Shown piece after piece: positions 16,086 through 25,629 of a stretch of 62,612 bases of DNA. The translations under genes were made by a program, and so were the position numbers. The notes beneath the pieces were generated by a model. That model was not told where the DNA came from. It did not search any database and saw nothing but the letters and a program-made list of their open reading frames with translations. Numbering within the stretch: position 1 is the first letter of the stretch; each line of letters opens with the position of its first letter. This stretch comes from Candidatus Gastranaerophilales bacterium (GTDB lineage Bacteria > Bacillota > Clostridia > Lachnospirales > Lachnospiraceae), in assembly GCA_023663225.1 (NCBI GenBank), contig JAMPHU010000013.1, forward strand, positions 1-62,612. The letters are read 5' to 3'.

Positions 16086-18992
16086 ATGGCGCAAGTAATT
16101 GCTGGTATGTATGAAATACGGGAAAAAATCGGAGCCGGCGGCGGTGGCGTGGTCTACCTGGGGTGGAACCAGCGTTTGAAGAAACAGGTGGTGCTCAAGG
16201 CGGACAAACGTAGGCTGAGCGCCTCCGAGGAGGCGCTGCGCAGGGAAGTGGACATGCTCAAAGGTTTGAGCCATACTTACATTCCGCAGGTATACGATTT
16301 TGTGCAGGAAGACGGTGTAGTCTACACGGTGATCGACTTTATCGAAGGGGAGAGCATGGACAAGCTTCTGGCCAGAAAGCAGCGTCCCAGTCAGCCCCAG
16401 GTGATCCAGTGGGCATGCCAGCTCTTGGAGGCGCTCGCCTATCTTCACAGCAGGCCGCCGTATGGTATATTGCACGGGGACATAAAACCCGCCAATATTA
16501 TGCTGCGTCCACAGGGGGATGTGTGTCTGATTGACTTCAATATTGCCCTGGCTCTGGGAGAAGACGGCGCGGTGAAGGTAGGTTTCAGCCGAGGATATGC
16601 TTCTCCGGAGCATTACGGGGCGGATTATATCAACAGCAACCGTCTGGCCAAGGCGGACGCGACGATGACGGACGAGGCTTCGGAAACTATGGCAGAAGGA
16701 GATTCGGACGAAACGGTGGCGGACAGCGGGGGAGAGGAGCGCAGCAGGGGGAAATCCGTGTCTGTGGGGAAAGGTTCCACGCAGGAAAAGGGTGGCGTTA
16801 AATTGGACGTGCGGTCGGATATTTACAGCCTTGGGGCAACGCTCTATCATCTTTTGTCCGGCAGCCGTCCGGAGCAGGACGCCAGGCAGGTGACGCCTCT
16901 GGGGGCGGATGTGTGCAGTCCAGCGGTGGCGGCCATCATAAGCAAGTCCATGGATCCCGACCCTGATTTGCGCTATCAGACAGCCGAGGAAATGCGCAAT
17001 GCGTTTCTTGCGCTGCATAAAAAAGATCCCAGGATCGTCCGGCACAGGAGGCGGACAATGACCTGTGCGGCAATCTTGTCCGCTGTCTTTTTGGCGGGCG
17101 GCGGATGTACTTTCGTGGGACTAAAGCAGATGGAACAGAGACAGACGGCTCTCGCCATGGCGGAATATTCGGCCAATGCGTTGGCAGAGGGAAATGTGTC
17201 GGAGGCTGTAAACCTGGCCCTTGGGGCCATTCCTCTGGAGAAAAGCCTTCTTTGTGCGCCTGTCACGGCGCAAGCCCAGAAGGCGTTGACGGATGCTTTG
17301 GGTGTCTATGATTTGTCGGACGGCTTCAAGGCACTGGACGCACTGGAGCTTCCGGCGGAACCCTTTGGCATTGCGGTCTCTCCTAGGGGAACTCGATTTG
17401 CAGCTACCTATGCCTATGAGACTGCCGTGTATGCCATGGAGGACGGACAGCGCATAGCTGTGCTTCCGATACAGAACTCTGCGCTTTCGGATGTAGTCTT
17501 TGTGGATGAAAACAGGATCGTCTATGCGGGAGAGACGGGCATAACGGCCTATGACTTGGACGGACAGAAAGAACTGTGGTCAGGTGAAATTGCCACCACA
17601 TTGGCGGTTTCGGGAGATGGGGCTATCGTTGCGGCGGTCAATCGGAATGAGGATCATGCGGTGATCTACAGGATGTCGGACGGCGTAAAGCTGACGGAAT
17701 GTTCCTTTGACGGGCTGTATCTGTCGGTGGCGGCCAATGATATTTTTGCGGATCCTGATAATAATCTGTTTGCGTTAAATGAGGACGGAAGCCTTCTGGC
17801 GGTGAGTTTCTACAATGGAGGGCTTGCGCTTTTGGATTGGGAGCGCCCTGACGAGAGTCTGATTATTTATGACGAGTCAGATTATGTGCGCTTCGGGGGC
17901 GGTTTTTTTGACGGATATTTTGCTTTTGCCGCGCAGAGAAGCGGCGAATCCCAATTTGGACTGATCGATGTCAAGGAGGCGGCTTACGCGGGGGGATACA
18001 GCTCCCAAAATGGCCTGCTGATCCAGTCGGACGGGCGCGGAATTTATCTGGCGGACGGAAATCTTTTGGTGAGTCTGGAGGTCGGCAGGGACGGTTCCCT
18101 GGAAGAGCGTGAGATGGCTTACACAGGGAATGTAAATATCAATGCTTTTTCCATAGGGGACGGTTATGTTATGGTGGCGACGGACGATCAGTGTTTTTCT
18201 TTCTATGACGCGGGAGCAAATTTGGCCTCCACGGAAGTCTGCGGTGAGAATAGCGATTTTGTGGCATTGGCCGGCGGCTATGCCATTGCCGGAAATCGAA
18301 ATGAGCCGTCTCTGCGCGTATTGAAGTTGGAGAGACATGAGGAAACGCAGGTTTTGTCCTACGATGCCCGCTACAGCCATGAGGAGGCAAGAATTAGCGG
18401 GGACGGGAAAAGCGTTATGCTGTTCGACTATCAGGGTTTCTGCATTTACGATATCGGCGGCGATCTGCGGACGCAGGTACAGATGCCGGATGCCGGAAAT
18501 ATCTATGACCAACAGTATAGAAAGGGTGAGGACGGCTCCTATTTGGAGGTCATATGGTATGACGGGACTGTCCGCAAATATGACGGGACGGACGGCAGCC
18601 TGCTTTCGGAGGAAGCAGGAGAGCCTCCGGCAAAGGATCTGTATGAAGAATTTTACACCGAACAATATCGAGTGGCGTCTGCCCTTCACTCTGCTCCGGA
18701 AGTTTATGACTTGAAAACAGGGAAGCTGATCGCTACCTTGGAGAAGGATGCCTTTCTCACCTACGTGACGCAGATGGGGGATTATCTTGTCACGGAATAT
18801 ATCAGTGCGTCAGGGGAGCGTTACGGACTTTTGCTGGACAAGGATTTTCAGACATTAGCCTATCTGCCCGGACTCTGTGATGTCAATGGCGATAGCTTTC
18901 TCTTTGACTACGAATCCGGTAATCTGCGGCAGAGCAGACTGTATTCTTTAGAGGAACTGGTGGAGTTGGGAGAGGCTTTGATAGAAAAGTAA
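16086..18992 (+). CDS. transmembrane Ser/Thr kinase with propeller-like ectodomain
   Basis: 968 aa. Hanks-type kinase domain (about 8-310) with glycine loop GAGGGGVVYLG at 16-26, Lys38, catalytic loop HGDIKPAN (Asp132), a DFN motif (Asp150), SPEHY and DVRSDIYSLG. Like its paralogue at 6887 it is non-RD and has DFN in place of DFG. The segment between SPEHY and subdomain IX is expanded and rich in Thr/Ser/Asp/Glu (for example SETMAEGDSDETVAD). A membrane segment (about 325-346) is followed by some 600 extracellular residues of beta-rich repeats resembling a WD40-like propeller. It would sense an envelope signal and phosphorylate cytoplasmic targets. Start is supported by GGAAG before ATG 16086. 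Confidence 0.88.
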   Translation: MAQVIAGMYEIREKIGAGGGGVVYLGWNQRLKKQVVLKADKRRLSASEEALRREVDMLKGLSHTYIPQVYDFVQEDGVVYTVIDFIEGESMDKLLARKQRPSQPQVIQWACQLLEALAYLHSRPPYGILHGDIKPANIMLRPQGDVCLIDFNIALALGEDGAVKVGFSRGYASPEHYGADYINSNRLAKADATMTDEASETMAEGDSDETVADSGGEERSRGKSVSVGKGSTQEKGGVKLDVRSDIYSLGATLYHLLSGSRPEQDARQVTPLGADVCSPAVAAIISKSMDPDPDLRYQTAEEMRNAFLALHKKDPRIVRHRRRTMTCAAILSAVFLAGGGCTFVGLKQMEQRQTALAMAEYSANALAEGNVSEAVNLALGAIPLEKSLLCAPVTAQAQKALTDALGVYDLSDGFKALDALELPAEPFGIAVSPRGTRFAATYAYETAVYAMEDGQRIAVLPIQNSALSDVVFVDENRIVYAGETGITAYDLDGQKELWSGEIATTLAVSGDGAIVAAVNRNEDHAVIYRMSDGVKLTECSFDGLYLSVAANDIFADPDNNLFALNEDGSLLAVSFYNGGLALLDWERPDESLIIYDESDYVRFGGGFFDGYFAFAAQRSGESQFGLIDVKEAAYAGGYSSQNGLLIQSDGRGIYLADGNLLVSLEVGRDGSLEEREMAYTGNVNINAFSIGDGYVMVATDDQCFSFYDAGANLASTEVCGENSDFVALAGGYAIAGNRNEPSLRVLKLERHEETQVLSYDARYSHEEARISGDGKSVMLFDYQGFCIYDIGGDLRTQVQMPDAGNIYDQQYRKGEDGSYLEVIWYDGTVRKYDGTDGSLLSEEAGEPPAKDLYEEFYTEQYRVASALHSAPEVYDLKTGKLIATLEKDAFLTYVTQMGDYLVTEYISASGERYGLLLDKDFQTLAYLPGLCDVNGDSFLFDYESGNLRQSRLYSLEELVELGEALIEK

Positions 18993-19002
18993 TATCTAAA
19001 AT

Positions 19003-19464
19003 TTACAAAGCAATGTGTATCAACATAAGCACCGCCCCGTAAGCGACGTGATATCCCGCAAAGAGCAGGATGCCCTTAGCTGCGGGGCGGTAGTTGCCTT
19101 TGCAGCGGAGCAGCAAAACGATCGAGATGAGCAGCATCCACAAAAGGGTCAGAATAAGAGGATGCTCCCAAAGAAGGAAAAAACTCAGGCCATAATATAA
19201 CATAAATCCGCCTTCCACAATGGGATAGGATTTGGATATCGCTGTGTGACAATAATGGCATTTGCCGTTCAACAAAAGCCAGCTTATCACAGGAATCTGA
19301 TGGGATGTGGGCAGAATATGACCGCATGACGGGCAATGGCAATGTCTGGTGACAAGCAGCTCATCGCAGCGTATCCGATACGCTACTGTGCCAAGATATG
19401 CGCCCATGACGCTTCCAAAGACTACCGTGCATAAGAAAAGTGATATAAATTCAGGCAGAGTCAT
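19003..19464 (-). CDS. stand-alone N-terminal domain of prepilin peptidase
   Basis: About 153 aa from the ATG at 19464, which has AGAGGGG about eight bases upstream; a longer form from 19506 is less likely. It has several membrane segments and a four-cysteine arrangement CPSC and CHYC about 20 residues apart, the pattern of the DiS_P_DiS domain of large type IV prepilin peptidases. The catalytic GxGD half is absent: after the last Cys pair there are only two or three membrane helices and no aspartate motif. The Tad peptidases here lack this domain, so it could complement them or be a leftover of PilD. It converges on the kinase gene with a 10-base gap. Confidence 0.7.
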   Translation of the reverse strand: MTLPEFISLFLCTVVFGSVMGAYLGTVAYRIRCDELLVTRHCHCPSCGHILPTSHQIPVISWLLLNGKCHYCHTAISKSYPIVEGGFMLYYGLSFFLLWEHPLILTLLWMLLISIVLLLRCKGNYRPAAKGILLFAGYHVAYGAVLMLIHIAL

Positions 19465-19512
19465 GAGCAGTTCCCCTCTAAGGTAGATTGTGCATATTGT
19501 ATACATGTTTTT

Positions 19513-19541
19513 ATTTTAGAGGAAGGACAGGAGGATGTCAA
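19513..19541 (-). promoter_or_regulatory. sigma-A promoter for the - strand gene
   Basis: On the - strand, TTGACA and TAAAAT are separated by exactly 17 bases, about 50 bases upstream of the start at 19464. It is divergent from the oppA promoter. Confidence 0.6.
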
Positions 19542-19598
19542 TAAAATCTGTACGTTAAAAAAGTCCACAATATATGGGAAAAACGGAAAAATAAGGAC

Positions 19599-19627
19599 TT
19601 GAATTTATTGTGATAATGTGTTAAACT
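19599..19627 (+). promoter_or_regulatory. sigma-A promoter for opp operon
   Basis: TTGAAT and TAAACT with a 17-base spacer lie about 75 bases upstream of oppA, leaving a plausible leader and a strong AAGGAGGAG ribosome site before the ATG. Confidence 0.6.
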
Positions 19628-19703
19628 AAATTTCGACGCAAAGATGCGGTATACAATGATACGGGCTCTTTGCGTTATTTAGTAAAACAAGGAGGAGAAT
19701 ATT

Positions 19704-21404
19704 ATGAAAAGAACCAAGGCGCTTTTAGCCATTGCTTTGGCTACGGCAATGGTGGTAGGTCTTGTGGGATGCGGCAATGATTCGGCTGCCAATTCCAACA
19801 ATACCGGTTCAGGCCAGCAGAGTTCCGGCACGCCCAATTCGGGCGCGGCGAGCTCATCTGATCTGAATGTAATGCTTGAGACTCCCGTGGAATCACTGGA
19901 TCCTCAGCAGGCCACAGACGGAACTTCTTTTGAAGTGATCGCTAACTTTACAGATGGTTTGATGCAGATGGACGCGGACGGACAGGCAGTCAATGCCCTC
20001 TGTGATCACTATGATCTCACGGACGACGGTCTGACTTATACTTTTTACATCCGTGAGGATGCCAACTGGAGCAACGGTACTCCCGTTACGGCGGCAGACT
20101 TTGTGTTTGCATGGCAGAGAGCGGTGGATCCCAATGTGGCATCCGAGTATTCCTACATGATGAGCGATATCGGACAGATTAAGAATGCGGCGGAGATCAT
20201 CGCAGGCTCCAAGGACAAGAGCGAGCTGGGTGCAACCGCTCTGGATGACAAGACCCTGCAGGTCGAGCTGAATGTTCCTGTCAGCTATTTCCTGTCCTTA
20301 TTGTATTTCCCCACTTACTATCCGGTAAATGAGGAGTTCTTCAACTCTTGTGGAGATACCTTTGCGACCAGTCCCGACACGGTTCTCTCCAACGGAGCGT
20401 TTATTTTGGACAGCTACGAGCCCGCGGCAACGGCGTTCCACCTGACCAAGAATCCCGACTACTATGATGCGGCCAGAGTACAGCTTGCAGGTCTGAACTA
20501 TCAGGTCATCCAGGATTCTCAGCAGGCGTTGATGAGCTATCAGACCGGCGATCTGGACACCACGCTGGTAAACGGCGAGCAGGTTGATCAGGTTAAGGAT
20601 GATCCCGAGTTTAGGGCGATCGGCGCAGGTTATCTGTGGTACGTGAGTCCTAATATCGATGCGGTTCCCGAGCTGGCGAATCTGAATATCCGTATGGCTA
20701 TGACGATGGCGATCAACCGTGAAGCGATCGCTACCGATGTCTTAAAGGATGGTTCCACCCCGACCTATACCGCCGTTCCGATTGAGTTTGCGGCAGGTCC
20801 CGACGGTTCCGACTTCTCTGGCGATCAGAGCAAGTTTTCGGATGTCTGTGCGTATGATGCAGCCAAGGCTGCAGAGTATTGGACTGCAGGTCTGAGTGAA
20901 CTTGGCATTTCCGAGCTTACGCTGTCTATGGTAGTGGATGCCGACGATGCACCTCAGAAAGTGGCACAGGTGTTGAAGGAACAGTGGGAGACCACTCTTA
21001 CCGGACTCACTGTGAATCTTGTGGTTGAGCCCAAGAAGCAGAGAGTGGAAGACATGCAGGACGGCAACTTTGAGTTGGGACTTACCCGTTGGGGTCCTGA
21101 CTATGCGGATCCTATGACCTATCTTGGCATGTGGATCACTGATAACAATAACAACTACGGTCTGTGGAGCAACGCTGAGTATGACGCGATCATTGCTGAG
21201 TGTACCACAGGAGATCTTTGCACGGATCCTGAGGGACGTTGGGCAAGGCTTTATGACGCAGAGAAGCTTGTGATGGATGAGGCGGTTATCTTTCCTCTCT
21301 ACACACAGTGTAATGCGGAGATGATGTCCTCTAAGGTTACCGGCGTGGAATTCCACCCTGTAGCTTTGAACCGTGTGTACAAGAATGCTGTAAAAGCTGA
21401 TTAA
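19704..21404 (+). CDS. oppA: oligopeptide-binding lipoprotein OppA
   Basis: 566 aa. The signal peptide ends in the lipobox LVGC, so the protein is lipid-anchored outside the membrane. A Ser/Asn/Gly linker (about 28-55) leads into a family 5 solute-binding domain, with the typical ETPVESLDPQQATD start, YTFYIREDANWSNGTPVTAADF block and the RWGPDYADPMTYLGM region near the C-terminus. It captures peptides for the OppBCDF transporter encoded immediately downstream. A stem-loop follows the gene, which may keep its transcript more abundant than the transporter part. Ligand specificity cannot be read from the sequence. Confidence 0.93.
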   Translation: MKRTKALLAIALATAMVVGLVGCGNDSAANSNNTGSGQQSSGTPNSGAASSSDLNVMLETPVESLDPQQATDGTSFEVIANFTDGLMQMDADGQAVNALCDHYDLTDDGLTYTFYIREDANWSNGTPVTAADFVFAWQRAVDPNVASEYSYMMSDIGQIKNAAEIIAGSKDKSELGATALDDKTLQVELNVPVSYFLSLLYFPTYYPVNEEFFNSCGDTFATSPDTVLSNGAFILDSYEPAATAFHLTKNPDYYDAARVQLAGLNYQVIQDSQQALMSYQTGDLDTTLVNGEQVDQVKDDPEFRAIGAGYLWYVSPNIDAVPELANLNIRMAMTMAINREAIATDVLKDGSTPTYTAVPIEFAAGPDGSDFSGDQSKFSDVCAYDAAKAAEYWTAGLSELGISELTLSMVVDADDAPQKVAQVLKEQWETTLTGLTVNLVVEPKKQRVEDMQDGNFELGLTRWGPDYADPMTYLGMWITDNNNNYGLWSNAEYDAIIAECTTGDLCTDPEGRWARLYDAEKLVMDEAVIFPLYTQCNAEMMSSKVTGVEFHPVALNRVYKNAVKAD

Positions 21405-21423
21405 AACGCTACTGTAAATATTT

Positions 21424-21457
21424 GCAGCCGCACTGAGGGCAACTTTGGTGCGGCTGT
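21424..21457 (+). promoter_or_regulatory. stem-loop between oppA and oppB
   Basis: GCAGCCGCAC pairs perfectly with GTGCGGCTGT across a 14-base loop. There is no T-run after it, so it is more likely an mRNA-stabilising or partial attenuating hairpin than a full terminator. Confidence 0.6.
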
Positions 21458-21483
21458 AACATTAAAAGCGAGGAGGCAAAAGA

Positions 21484-22419
21484 GTGAAGAAGTACATATT
21501 AAAACGAGTGCTCACATCGATTTTTACGCTTTTGGCGATTCTGCTGGTTTTATTTGTTCTGATGCAGCTCATGCCGGGTTCCCCGTTTAACGACGAAAAG
21601 TTAAATGCTGATCAGCGGGCGGCCCTTTATGCGAAGTATGGGTTGGACCAGCCGATCGTTGTACAGTTTTTTAAGTATGTGGGCAGTATGTTGAGAGGCG
21701 ATTTGGGTGTGAGCTACAATATTTCCAAAAATACCCCGATAGCGCAGTTGATCCAGACCAGGCTCCCCATATCCATCAGGATTGGCGGATGCGCGGTGGC
21801 GATCGGGGCGGTTGTGGGGCTGTTGCTGGGTCTGGTGGCCGCGTTGAAGCGTGACACGATCTTTGATACGCTCGCCACGATCATTTCCGTGATCGGCGTG
21901 TCAGTGCCTTCCTATGTGTTCGCGCTGGCGCTGAGTTATAATTTTGGGTTTAAGTTGCGATGGTTTCCCATGTTGTTCTCGCAGCAGGCAGTATTCAGTT
22001 CTAGTGTGTTGCCGAGTATCTCCCTGTCCATGTTTACCATGGCGTCTATCGCCCGATTTACCAGGAGTGAGATGTTGGAGGTGCTGGGAAGCGATTATAT
22101 GCTGTTGGCGGAGAGTAAAGGAATATCCGGTTCGGCGCTGATTTTCAGACATGCGCTGCGCAACGCTTTGATTCCCATTATCACAGTGCTGGCGCCTTTG
22201 ATCGTGGATCTGATGACCGGTTCTTTGGTGGTGGAAAAGATTTTTGCGATCCCGGGAGTGGGAAGTCTTTTGGTGAATGCGATTCAGTCCAATGACTATA
22301 ATGTGGTCATTTCACTGAGTTTTATATATTCTGCAATGTACATAGGCATTATGCTGGTGGTCGATATCCTTTACGGTATCATCGATCCCAGGATCCGGCT
22401 TGCGAAGAAAGGAGATTAG
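21484..22419 (+). CDS. oppB: oligopeptide ABC transporter permease OppB
   Basis: 311 aa beginning at GTG 21484 behind an AGGAGG site. Six membrane segments are expected; the N-terminus KKYILKRVLTSIFTLLAILL and the LMPGSPF motif are typical of OppB/DppB, and the EAA-type loop for ATPase contact appears as SKGISGSALIFRHALRNALI. It forms the membrane channel with OppC. The gene follows oppA after a stem-loop and precedes oppC by four bases. Confidence 0.93.
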   Translation: MKKYILKRVLTSIFTLLAILLVLFVLMQLMPGSPFNDEKLNADQRAALYAKYGLDQPIVVQFFKYVGSMLRGDLGVSYNISKNTPIAQLIQTRLPISIRIGGCAVAIGAVVGLLLGLVAALKRDTIFDTLATIISVIGVSVPSYVFALALSYNFGFKLRWFPMLFSQQAVFSSSVLPSISLSMFTMASIARFTRSEMLEVLGSDYMLLAESKGISGSALIFRHALRNALIPIITVLAPLIVDLMTGSLVVEKIFAIPGVGSLLVNAIQSNDYNVVISLSFIYSAMYIGIMLVVDILYGIIDPRIRLAKKGD

Positions 22420-22423
22420 GAGT

Positions 22424-23491
22424 ATGGCGAGAGTGAACATGGCAGCCCCGACACGGACGTCTGCAGCGTATATTCCGATCGACGCAGATTTCCGATTGAA
22501 GGATAATGCCGGAGAGATAGAAATTGATGAAAACTTTGCCGCACAGAGCTTTTGGAAGGATGTATTGATCCGTTATTTCCGCAAAGCGAGCGCTGTGATC
22601 GGCCTGGTCCTGATCGTGTTGATCACACTGATGGCTGTGATCGGTCCCGGAATGAACGAGTATACTTATTCAGGGCAGGAGCTCAGTCAGAAAAATTTTG
22701 CGCCCAGGATCATAGCATTGGAAAGATTCGGTATCTTTGACGGGAGTGAGACCATGCGTACCACTACCGGTTCAAGGACTGTTAATTATTATAAAGAGCA
22801 AGGGTTGGACAACCTGGAATATTGGTTCGGAAGCGACAATTTTGGGCGCGATATCTGGACCCGCACTTGGTCGGGGGCGAGAGTATCCCTGATTATCGCC
22901 GTGGCAGCAGCCATCATTGACATGGTGATCGGAATGAGTTACGGCTTGATCTCCGGTTATTTTGGGGGAAGAGTGGATATGGTGATGCAGCGTGTTTTGG
23001 AGATTGCCAACGGTATTCCCAGATTGGTCATTGTGACCTTGTTGCTGTTGGTGCTGCAACCCGGTATGATTACGATCATTTTTGCGCTGATGCTGACGGA
23101 ATGGGTGGGCATGAGCCGGATTGCCAGAGCGGAGATGTTGAAATTGAAAGAGCAGGAGTTTGTCCTGGCTTCCAGAACTTTAGGCGCAGGTCATTTCTTC
23201 ATTATCTTCAAGGAAGTGCTGCCGAATATCATCGGGCCGATCATCACGCAGGTGATGTTCTCCATTCCCACCGCTATTTTTACGGAGGCTTTCTTAAGTT
23301 TTGTGGGTCTGGGGATTCCGGTTCCCCAGTGCTCTTTGGGATCTCTGATCTCAGAAGGGTTTAACAGCTTTACCACTCATCCTTATCAGATCATACCGCC
23401 TATCGTGGTGATGGCTCTTTTGATGTTGAGCTTTAACCTGGTGGCGGACGGGCTGCGCGAGGCGCTTGACCCGAAGATGAAGGAAATGTAA
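22424..23491 (+). CDS. oppC: oligopeptide ABC transporter permease OppC
   Basis: About 355 aa from ATG 22424, with AAAGGAG and TAGGAG upstream; a longer start at 22400 overlaps oppB and is less likely. The protein has an N-terminal cytoplasmic stretch, a first membrane helix near 50-70, a periplasmic-side segment with the typical GSDNFGRDIWTRTWSGARVS block, and the EAA loop ASRTLGAGHFFIIFKEVLPN. It pairs with OppB. The N-terminal 40-residue tail is somewhat long for OppC. Confidence 0.93.
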   Translation: MARVNMAAPTRTSAAYIPIDADFRLKDNAGEIEIDENFAAQSFWKDVLIRYFRKASAVIGLVLIVLITLMAVIGPGMNEYTYSGQELSQKNFAPRIIALERFGIFDGSETMRTTTGSRTVNYYKEQGLDNLEYWFGSDNFGRDIWTRTWSGARVSLIIAVAAAIIDMVIGMSYGLISGYFGGRVDMVMQRVLEIANGIPRLVIVTLLLLVLQPGMITIIFALMLTEWVGMSRIARAEMLKLKEQEFVLASRTLGAGHFFIIFKEVLPNIIGPIITQVMFSIPTAIFTEAFLSFVGLGIPVPQCSLGSLISEGFNSFTTHPYQIIPPIVVMALLMLSFNLVADGLREALDPKMKEM

Positions 23492-23513
23492 GGGTGGAAA
23501 GAAAGCGAGGTAT

Positions 23514-24605
23514 ATGATGTCAGGAGAAAAAGATAAGATCCTTCAGATAAGGGATTTGGATATTACGTTCCGCACGACTGCCGGCCCTGTCCATGCGATC
23601 CGAGGTGTCGATATCGATCTGTGCAAAGGGGAAACAGTAGCGATCGTGGGGGAATCCGGTTCGGGCAAATCGGTCACCATGAAGGCGGCTATGGGAATTT
23701 TGGCCTCCAATGCCACCGTCGCAGGCGGCACCATTGAATTTTCGTATCATCATGCGGATGGCAGTCCCGAGACAGTGGACATTCTCAAAAAAGACAAGAA
23801 ATGGATCCGCCGCCATATCAATGGCAAGCGGATTGCGATGGTATTCCAGGATCCTATGACCAGTCTGGATCCCACCATGACCATTGGAAAACAGATTATG
23901 GAGGGGATGATCTGGCATTTTAAAACGCCCAAGAAAGAGGCGTGGGATAAGGCCGTCGGTCTGCTCAAGGAAGTGGGCATAGAGGATGCGGAGAAGCGGA
24001 TGAAGAATTATCCGCACCAACTTTCGGGGGGGATGAGACAGAGGGTTGTAATAGCGATCGCATTGGCGTGTAATCCCGACCTGCTGATCTGCGATGAGCC
24101 CACCACCGCTCTGGATGTGACCATTCAGGCCAAGATTATTGAGTTGATCCGCAAGATACAGGAGGAGAGAGGAATCTCCGTGATTTATATTACGCACGAC
24201 TTGGGCGTTGTGGCCAAAGTGGCCGATTATGTGAATGTTATGTATGCGGGCAAGATCGTGGAAAAGGGCACCATTGATGAGATATTCTATGATCCCCGCC
24301 ATCCTTACACTTGGGGACTTTTGTCCGCTATGCCGGATCTGAATACGGACGACGAGAGGCTCTATACGATCCCCGGCTCGCCGCCAAATCTGCTCCATGA
24401 GAAGGAGGGAGATGCTTTCGCACCGCGCAACCGTTATGCGCTGGAAGTGGATGACAAGGCGGAGCCTCCCATGTTCCAGATCACGGACACCCATTATGCG
24501 GCGACTTGGCTGTTGGACAAAAGAGCGCCCAAGGTGGAGATGCCGGAGGAGCTTAGAGCCAGGCTTGAGCGTATGAAGAAGGAGGCGGAAAATTATGGCA
24601 GTTGA
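23514..24605 (+). CDS. oppD: oligopeptide ABC transporter ATPase OppD
   Basis: 363 aa. Walker [10 protein letters not shown]-loop [13 protein letters not shown], signature LSGGMRQRV, Walker [14 protein letters not shown] and the switch histidine in YITHDLGV are all intact. The C-terminal oligopeptide/dipeptide extension with the RHPYTWGLL motif is present. ATG 23514 and 23517 are adjacent and equally possible. The end overlaps oppF by 11 bases, indicating translational coupling. It hydrolyses ATP to drive peptide uptake with OppF. Confidence 0.94.
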   Translation: MMSGEKDKILQIRDLDITFRTTAGPVHAIRGVDIDLCKGETVAIVGESGSGKSVTMKAAMGILASNATVAGGTIEFSYHHADGSPETVDILKKDKKWIRRHINGKRIAMVFQDPMTSLDPTMTIGKQIMEGMIWHFKTPKKEAWDKAVGLLKEVGIEDAEKRMKNYPHQLSGGMRQRVVIAIALACNPDLLICDEPTTALDVTIQAKIIELIRKIQEERGISVIYITHDLGVVAKVADYVNVMYAGKIVEKGTIDEIFYDPRHPYTWGLLSAMPDLNTDDERLYTIPGSPPNLLHEKEGDAFAPRNRYALEVDDKAEPPMFQITDTHYAATWLLDKRAPKVEMPEELRARLERMKKEAENYGS

Positions 24606-25530
24606 TTATAATGTGATGCCGATCCTCACAGTGGAAGGACTAAAGCAGTATTTTAAGGTGAGCAGCAGTTTCACTGTGCACGCTGTGGAAAACGTGTCCT
24701 TTCAGATTTATCCCGGCGAGACTTATGGGTTGGTGGGGGAATCCGGTTCCGGCAAATCCACGATCGGCAGAAGTATCATTCGCCTGTACGACCCCACCGC
24801 AGGCAAGATTACCTTTAACGGTACGGATATCAGCGCCAAATTGGGCAAGGCCAAAAGTCAGACTTTGCGGACGCAGATGCAGATGATTTTCCAGGATCCC
24901 ATGGCGTCTCTGAATCCCAGAAAAAAGATTGGAGATATCATAGGTGAGGGCCTTGACATTCATCATATGTACAAGACAGGGGCAGAGCGGGAAGAAAAGA
25001 TCAAGGCTATCCTGCAGAAGGTAGGACTTGCGCCGGAACATGCCACCCGTTATCCCCACCAGTTCTCCGGCGGGCAGAGGCAGCGCGTGGGTATTGCCAG
25101 GGCGTTGATTATGAATCCAAAGTTGATCATAGCGGATGAGTGTATTTCTGCTTTGGACGTGTCCATACAGGCCCAGGTGGTCAATCTGATGAAGGACATT
25201 CAGCAGGAGACGGGGACGGCATATTTGTTCATCGCCCATGATCTGTCCATGGTAAAATATATCTCTGACCGTATAGGAGTGCTGCATTTGGGCCATTTGC
25301 TGGAAACTGGCACCACAGAAGAGATTTTTACCAATCCCATACATCCGTACACCAAGAGTTTGCTCTCCGCTATTCCGGAGCCGAATCCTGTGGTGGAGAA
25401 GAACCGTATCGCTCTGACTTATGATTATAAATCCTCAGGAATCGATTACAATGCGGGCACGGAGCATCTGGCAGGCGGAAGTCATTTTGTAAAATGTACG
25501 GACAACGAATTTGAGAAGTGGACAAAATAA
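24595..25530 (+). CDS. oppF: oligopeptide ABC transporter ATPase OppF
   Basis: 311 aa. Walker [11 protein letters not shown]-loop MIFQDPMASLNPR, signature FSGGQRQRVGIARAL, Walker B LIIADECISALDV and the His of IAHDLSM are present; the C-terminal IHPYTKSLLSAIPEPNP block is typical of OppF. The usual DEP of Walker B reads DEC, a common conservative variant that keeps the catalytic Glu. The start lies within the end of oppD. It completes the opp operon. Confidence 0.94.
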   Translation: MAVDYNVMPILTVEGLKQYFKVSSSFTVHAVENVSFQIYPGETYGLVGESGSGKSTIGRSIIRLYDPTAGKITFNGTDISAKLGKAKSQTLRTQMQMIFQDPMASLNPRKKIGDIIGEGLDIHHMYKTGAEREEKIKAILQKVGLAPEHATRYPHQFSGGQRQRVGIARALIMNPKLIIADECISALDVSIQAQVVNLMKDIQQETGTAYLFIAHDLSMVKYISDRIGVLHLGHLLETGTTEEIFTNPIHPYTKSLLSAIPEPNPVVEKNRIALTYDYKSSGIDYNAGTEHLAGGSHFVKCTDNEFEKWTK

Positions 25531-25548
25531 AGGGCGGTATGCTATACT
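25519..25548 (+). promoter_or_regulatory. sigma-A promoter for DHH gene
   Basis: TGGACA and TATACT are separated by 18 bases and overlap the end of oppF. They lie about 80 bases upstream of the DHH gene start. Confidence 0.5.
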
Positions 25549-25629
25549 ATAAACAGCGTTGACAAAAAGGGCTCCCACAGACGGAAGCAGGTCGGCGAGA
25601 GAAGGAAGTATAGCGAGGAGGAAGTAGCG

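Noticed and set aside
15921-17045. 374-codon ORF on the - strand
   Set aside because: Antisense to the second kinase and rich in His/Arg/Pro, as expected from reading GC-rich codons backwards.
23520-24494. 324-codon ORF on the - strand
   Set aside because: Fully antisense to oppD, whose ATPase motifs are intact.
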